Shown here in pieces: positions 32,339 to 36,282 of a DNA stretch of 36,282 bases (the first letter of the stretch is position 1; every line of letters starts with the position of its first letter). The stretch spans positions 1 through 36,282 of the forward strand of contig NZ_QUAL01000020.1 of NCBI RefSeq assembly GCF_003579925.1, in the 5' to 3' direction. Below the pieces are notes generated by a model. It made no database searches and was not told the origin of the DNA. It saw only the letters and a list, made by a program, of their open reading frames with translations. The translations under genes were made by a program, and so were the position numbers. The stretch is from Jiangella rhizosphaerae (GTDB taxonomy: Bacteria > Actinomycetota > Actinomycetes > Jiangellales > Jiangellaceae).

Positions 32339-32358
32339 GTTATCGGAAGGACAGACGC

Positions 32359-34200
32359 GTGAGCAGTGAGATCGACGCCCGCACCGACTTCGAGACCAGG
32401 CTCGGCCGGGCCAGCGGGGAGGCGGGCGGCGCCGCGGTGTCGCTGCCGGCGCCCGGCGGCCTGACGGCGAGACCCGGGCGGGCGCAGGTCACGCTGTCGT
32501 GGGACCCGGTCGACGGCGCCGCGGGCTACCTGGTGCACGTGGCCGAGTCGGCCGACGGGCCGTTCGAGCCGCTGGACCACCAGGGCCGCGACGTGCTCTC
32601 CGTCCCGCACGGCCCGTACGCCGACACCACCGGCACCCCGGGCGTCGAGCGCTGGTACGCCGTCGCCGCGGTCGCGTCGGTCGATCAGGTCGGCCCGCTG
32701 AGCTCCCCGGTGGCCGCGGCCTCGACCTCCGCGGAGGGCGAGCCGGTCGCCGTCGTCGTCGACGCCGCCTCTGACGAGGGCGAGCTGGACCGGCCGTGGC
32801 GGCCGATGATCGGCAGCGAGCACCTGTCCCACGCGCTGTCCACCGACCGCACCGGCGGGCGGGAGATCGGCGCGGAGCTGAGGGCGGCGCTGAAGGCGGC
32901 GCACGACGAGCTCGGGGTCGAGACGGTGCGGGCGCACGGCATCCTCGGCGACGACCTCGGCGTCTACCGCGAGGTCGACGGCGAGCCGGTCTACGACTTC
33001 ACCGGCGTCGACCGCGTCTACGACATGGTGCTGTCGCTCGGTCTGCGGCCGATCGTCGAGATCTCGTTCATGCCGCGCGACCTCGCCGCCGACCCGTCGG
33101 CGACGGTGTTCGAGTACGGCGCGATCATCTCGCCGCCGAAGGACTGGGACCGCTGGTACGACCTGGTCCGGGCGTTCGTCGCGCACCTCGTCGACCGGTA
33201 CGGGCTGGACGAGGTCCGTGACCGATGGGCGTTCGAGGTGTGGAACGAGGCCAACCTCGAGGTGTTCTGGTCCGGGACGCCGGAGGACTTCTTCCGGCTG
33301 CACTCCGTCGCGGCCCGCGCCGTGAAGGACGTGGACCCCGGCCTGCGGGTGGGTGGACCGGCGTCGGCCGCGGCCGGCTGGATCGACCAGCTGCTGACGG
33401 CGATCGGCGACGAGCCGCTGGACTTCGTGTCCACGCACACCTACGGCTCGCCGCCGCTGGACCTGCGCCCGGTGCTGGCGCGGCACGGCCGGGCCGGCAC
33501 CCCGATCTGGTGGACCGAGTGGGGCGTGACCCCGACGCACTTCAACGAGGTCAGCGAGTCGGTGTTCGCGGCGGTGTTCCTGCTGCGCGGCATGCGCTCG
33601 GCGATGGGCCGGCTGGAGGCCCTGTCCTACTGGGTGGTGTCGGACCACTTCGAGGAGCTCGGCCGGCCGCCGGCGCTGTTCCACGGCGGCTTCGGCCTGC
33701 GCACCGTCGGCGAGCTGCGCAAACCCCGGTGGTGGGCGCTGGCGATGCTGGAGGCGCTGCCGGCGCGGCGGCTGGCCGTGCGGTCGTCCGGCGACGGTGC
33801 CGACTCTCTGGTGGAGTCGCTGGCCGCGCTCGACCCGTCCACCGGCCGGGCCGCGGCGCTGGTGTGGAACGGGACGCTCGACCAGTCCAAGGCGGCGGGC
33901 TCCGCGGAGCTGGGCCGGCGGGTGTCGCTGCGGTTCACCGGCCTGCCGGACGGCGACTACGAGCTGCGCCACCACCGCGTCGACGACGACCACTCGTGCG
34001 TCCCCGCGGTCTGGCGGCGCATCGGCGGCGGCGCGGACTGGCCGACCGACGCGCAGTGGGCCGGGCTGCGCGCTGCGGACCGGCTGGACCAGCTCCACCC
34101 GCCGCGGCGGGTGACGGCGGCCGGCGGCGCGGTCGACGTCGAGTTCGACCTCCCCAACCCGTCGATGTCGCTGGTCGAGCTGGTTCCGTTCGGGAACTGA
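32359..34200 (+). CDS. GH39-family β-xylosidase-like enzyme with an N-terminal Fn3-like domain
   Basis: 613 aa from GTG 32359 with GGAAGG upstream. There is no signal peptide, so it acts in the cytoplasm. Residues about 29–125 (LPAPGGLTARPGRAQVTLSW, GAAGYLVHVAESADGPFEPL) look like a fibronectin type III domain. The catalytic (β/α)8 barrel of GH39 follows: MIGSEHLSHAL, ELGVETVRAHGILGDDLGVY, VEISFMPRDLA, FEVWNEANLEVFW with acid/base E297, and PIWWTEWGVTPTHFN with nucleophile E387. A C-terminal β-domain closes it (ALVWNGTLDQSK, DYELRHHRVDDDH). GH39 enzymes are β-xylosidases or α-L-iduronidases; the importer context favours xylo-oligosaccharides. The Fn3-like front is unusual for a cytoplasmic GH39. 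Confidence 0.85.
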   Translation: MSSEIDARTDFETRLGRASGEAGGAAVSLPAPGGLTARPGRAQVTLSWDPVDGAAGYLVHVAESADGPFEPLDHQGRDVLSVPHGPYADTTGTPGVERWYAVAAVASVDQVGPLSSPVAAASTSAEGEPVAVVVDAASDEGELDRPWRPMIGSEHLSHALSTDRTGGREIGAELRAALKAAHDELGVETVRAHGILGDDLGVYREVDGEPVYDFTGVDRVYDMVLSLGLRPIVEISFMPRDLAADPSATVFEYGAIISPPKDWDRWYDLVRAFVAHLVDRYGLDEVRDRWAFEVWNEANLEVFWSGTPEDFFRLHSVAARAVKDVDPGLRVGGPASAAAGWIDQLLTAIGDEPLDFVSTHTYGSPPLDLRPVLARHGRAGTPIWWTEWGVTPTHFNEVSESVFAAVFLLRGMRSAMGRLEALSYWVVSDHFEELGRPPALFHGGFGLRTVGELRKPRWWALAMLEALPARRLAVRSSGDGADSLVESLAALDPSTGRAAALVWNGTLDQSKAAGSAELGRRVSLRFTGLPDGDYELRHHRVDDDHSCVPAVWRRIGGGADWPTDAQWAGLRAADRLDQLHPPRRVTAAGGAVDVEFDLPNPSMSLVELVPFGN

Positions 34201-34223
34201 GCCAGGGTTCGTTCGCGTGGCGA

Positions 34224-34295
34224 GCACCTCACTCGCTCCAGGGCCGGATGAGGGCCGGATCGCCGCATTGTGTGGTGCTCAGGCGAGTGAGGTGC
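34224..34295. terminator. Inverted repeat between convergent genes, likely bidirectional terminator
   Basis: GCACCTCACTCGC (34224–34236) pairs perfectly with GCGAGTGAGGTGC (34283–34295) across a 46-base loop. The loop contains a direct repeat, AGGGCCGGATG and AGGGCCGGATC. The left arm can also fold alone (GCGAG/CTCGC). It lies between the GH39 stop and the stop of the opposing VOC gene. Confidence 0.6.
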
Positions 34296-34313
34296 ATCCG
34301 CGGTGGGTGACGC

Positions 34314-34667
34314 CTAGTTCACGCAGAGGCAGAACGGGTGCCCGGCCGGGTCGAGGAACACCCGGAACGACGTGCCCGGCTGGTGCTCGTGCTTGGTCGC
34401 GCCCAGCTCGAGCACCGCCGCCTCGGCCTCGTCGAGGTCGTCCACGATGACGTCGAGGTGCATCTGCTGCGGCACCTTCTGGCCGGGCCACTCAGGCGGG
34501 GTGTAGTCCTCGACCTGCTGGAACGAGATGCAGTTGCCCTCCGTCCGGATGTCCGCCCAGCCCGGGGAGAGCTCGACCTTCCAGTCCAGGAGCGCACCGT
34601 AGAACGTCGCGAGGGTGCTCGCGTCGGGGCAGTCGATCACGAAGCTCGGGAAGCGTGCGATAGCCAT
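34314..34667 (-). CDS. VOC-superfamily (glyoxalase/bleomycin-resistance-like) protein
   Basis: 117 aa. The βαβββ pattern of one vicinal-oxygen-chelate half is seen twice: FPSFVIDCPDASTLATFYGA, LDWKVELSPGWADIR and CISFQQVEDYTPPEWPG, then QQMHLDVIVDDLDEAEAAVL, ELGATKHEHQPG and FRVFLDPAGHPFCLC. Such small proteins are metal-dependent dioxygenases, lyases or drug binders; this one is of the generic glyoxalase-like type and its substrate is unknown. A TACGGT box makes the ATG the predicted +1. It is convergent with the GH39 operon and divergent from eno. Confidence 0.86.
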   Translation of the reverse strand: MAIARFPSFVIDCPDASTLATFYGALLDWKVELSPGWADIRTEGNCISFQQVEDYTPPEWPGQKVPQQMHLDVIVDDLDEAEAAVLELGATKHEHQPGTSFRVFLDPAGHPFCLCVN

Positions 34668-34673
34668 GCGGCC

Positions 34674-34679
34674 ACCGTA
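34674..34679 (-). promoter_or_regulatory. -10 box for the leaderless VOC gene
   Basis: TACGGT on the reverse strand puts +1 exactly at 34667, the A of the ATG. No Shine-Dalgarno is present. Confidence 0.5.
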
Positions 34680-34751
34680 AGACAGGTTCCGGACGATCCG
34701 CGTCCGGATTGTCCGCGGCGCACGGTGCCCAGCGGCCAGTCGAAATTCTGA

Positions 34752-36191
<1,440 letters not shown>

Positions 36192-36200
36192 GAGCGTCCC

Positions 36201-36282
36201 GTGCCCGCGTCGCGCCGTTCGCCCAGCGCCCGCCCCGCGGCGGGCGCTGGCACGGCGCGGCGTCCCAGCGCGGGCCGGGCCG
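36201..36282 (+). CDS. Start of a probable septum formation initiator (FtsB/DivIC-like) gene, partial
   Basis: A GTG at 36201, nine bases after the eno stop and preceded by AGGAG, opens a frame that runs off the window. The 27 visible residues (VPASRRSPSARPAAG…) are Arg/Pro/Ala-rich and carry no domain. Actinobacterial eno genes are commonly followed by an FtsB/DivIC-like divisome gene with just such a disordered basic N-terminus, so the assignment rests on gene order alone. Confidence 0.5.
   Translation, partial: MPASRRSPSARPAAGAGTARRPSAGRA

Overview
The window is very GC-rich DNA from the chromosome of an actinobacterium. It carries the conserved block mfd – SurA-like lipoprotein – mazG and, further on, eno followed by the start of a septum-formation-initiator-like gene, an arrangement typical of high-GC Gram-positives. 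Many starts are GTG. At least eight genes have a TANNNT -10 box placed so that transcription would begin at, or one or two bases before, the start codon (leaderless mRNA), another actinobacterial trait. Overall gene content would fit a soil or plant-associated genus such as Jiangella or a relative. That genus guess is inference; no rRNA is present to test it.

Left part (1–5.1 kb): the start of an unrecognised gene, a gene-free stretch filled by three tandem copies of a 185-bp palindrome-rich unit, an APS kinase (cysC) fused to a degenerate ATP-sulfurylase-like domain, an NAD(P)-binding SDR protein, and the divergent threonine-degradation pair tdh–kbl. Next (5.1–8.8 kb) come a broken HxlR regulator beside an FMN-binding PNPOx-family gene, an MMPL exporter with a nested palindromic operator, and a DUF1801 protein.

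8.8–12.5 kb: an M20 peptidase facing a coupled GNAT – SIS – N-acylamino acid racemase operon. This gene set matches the known N-succinyl route from D- to L-amino acids (succinyltransferase, racemase, desuccinylase). Immediately downstream are a FitAB/VapBC-type toxin–antitoxin pair with a compact double-palindrome operator (12.49–13.14 kb) and a second MMPL exporter. A strong bidirectional terminator separates that exporter from a secreted discoidin-domain protein and a Tat-exported PhoD phosphatase, which overlap by 4 bp.

18.1–18.9 kb is gene-free and carries two long imperfect hairpin elements with shared arms. It leads into mfd, the SurA-like lipoprotein gene and mazG, closed by a perfect 20-bp terminator stem.

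Between mazG and eno lie about 10.8 kb of accessory genes: a putative polymorphic-toxin/immunity pair whose toxin C-terminal part is much poorer in GC; a zinc-ribbon protein and a zinc-ribbon P-loop kinase; a GH15-like glycosidase divergent from a LacI regulator; and a LacI–ABC importer–GH39 operon that probably takes up xylo-oligosaccharides (or related glycosides) and hydrolyses them inside the cell. A VOC-family protein precedes eno. I saw no tRNA, rRNA, CRISPR array, transposase or phage gene.
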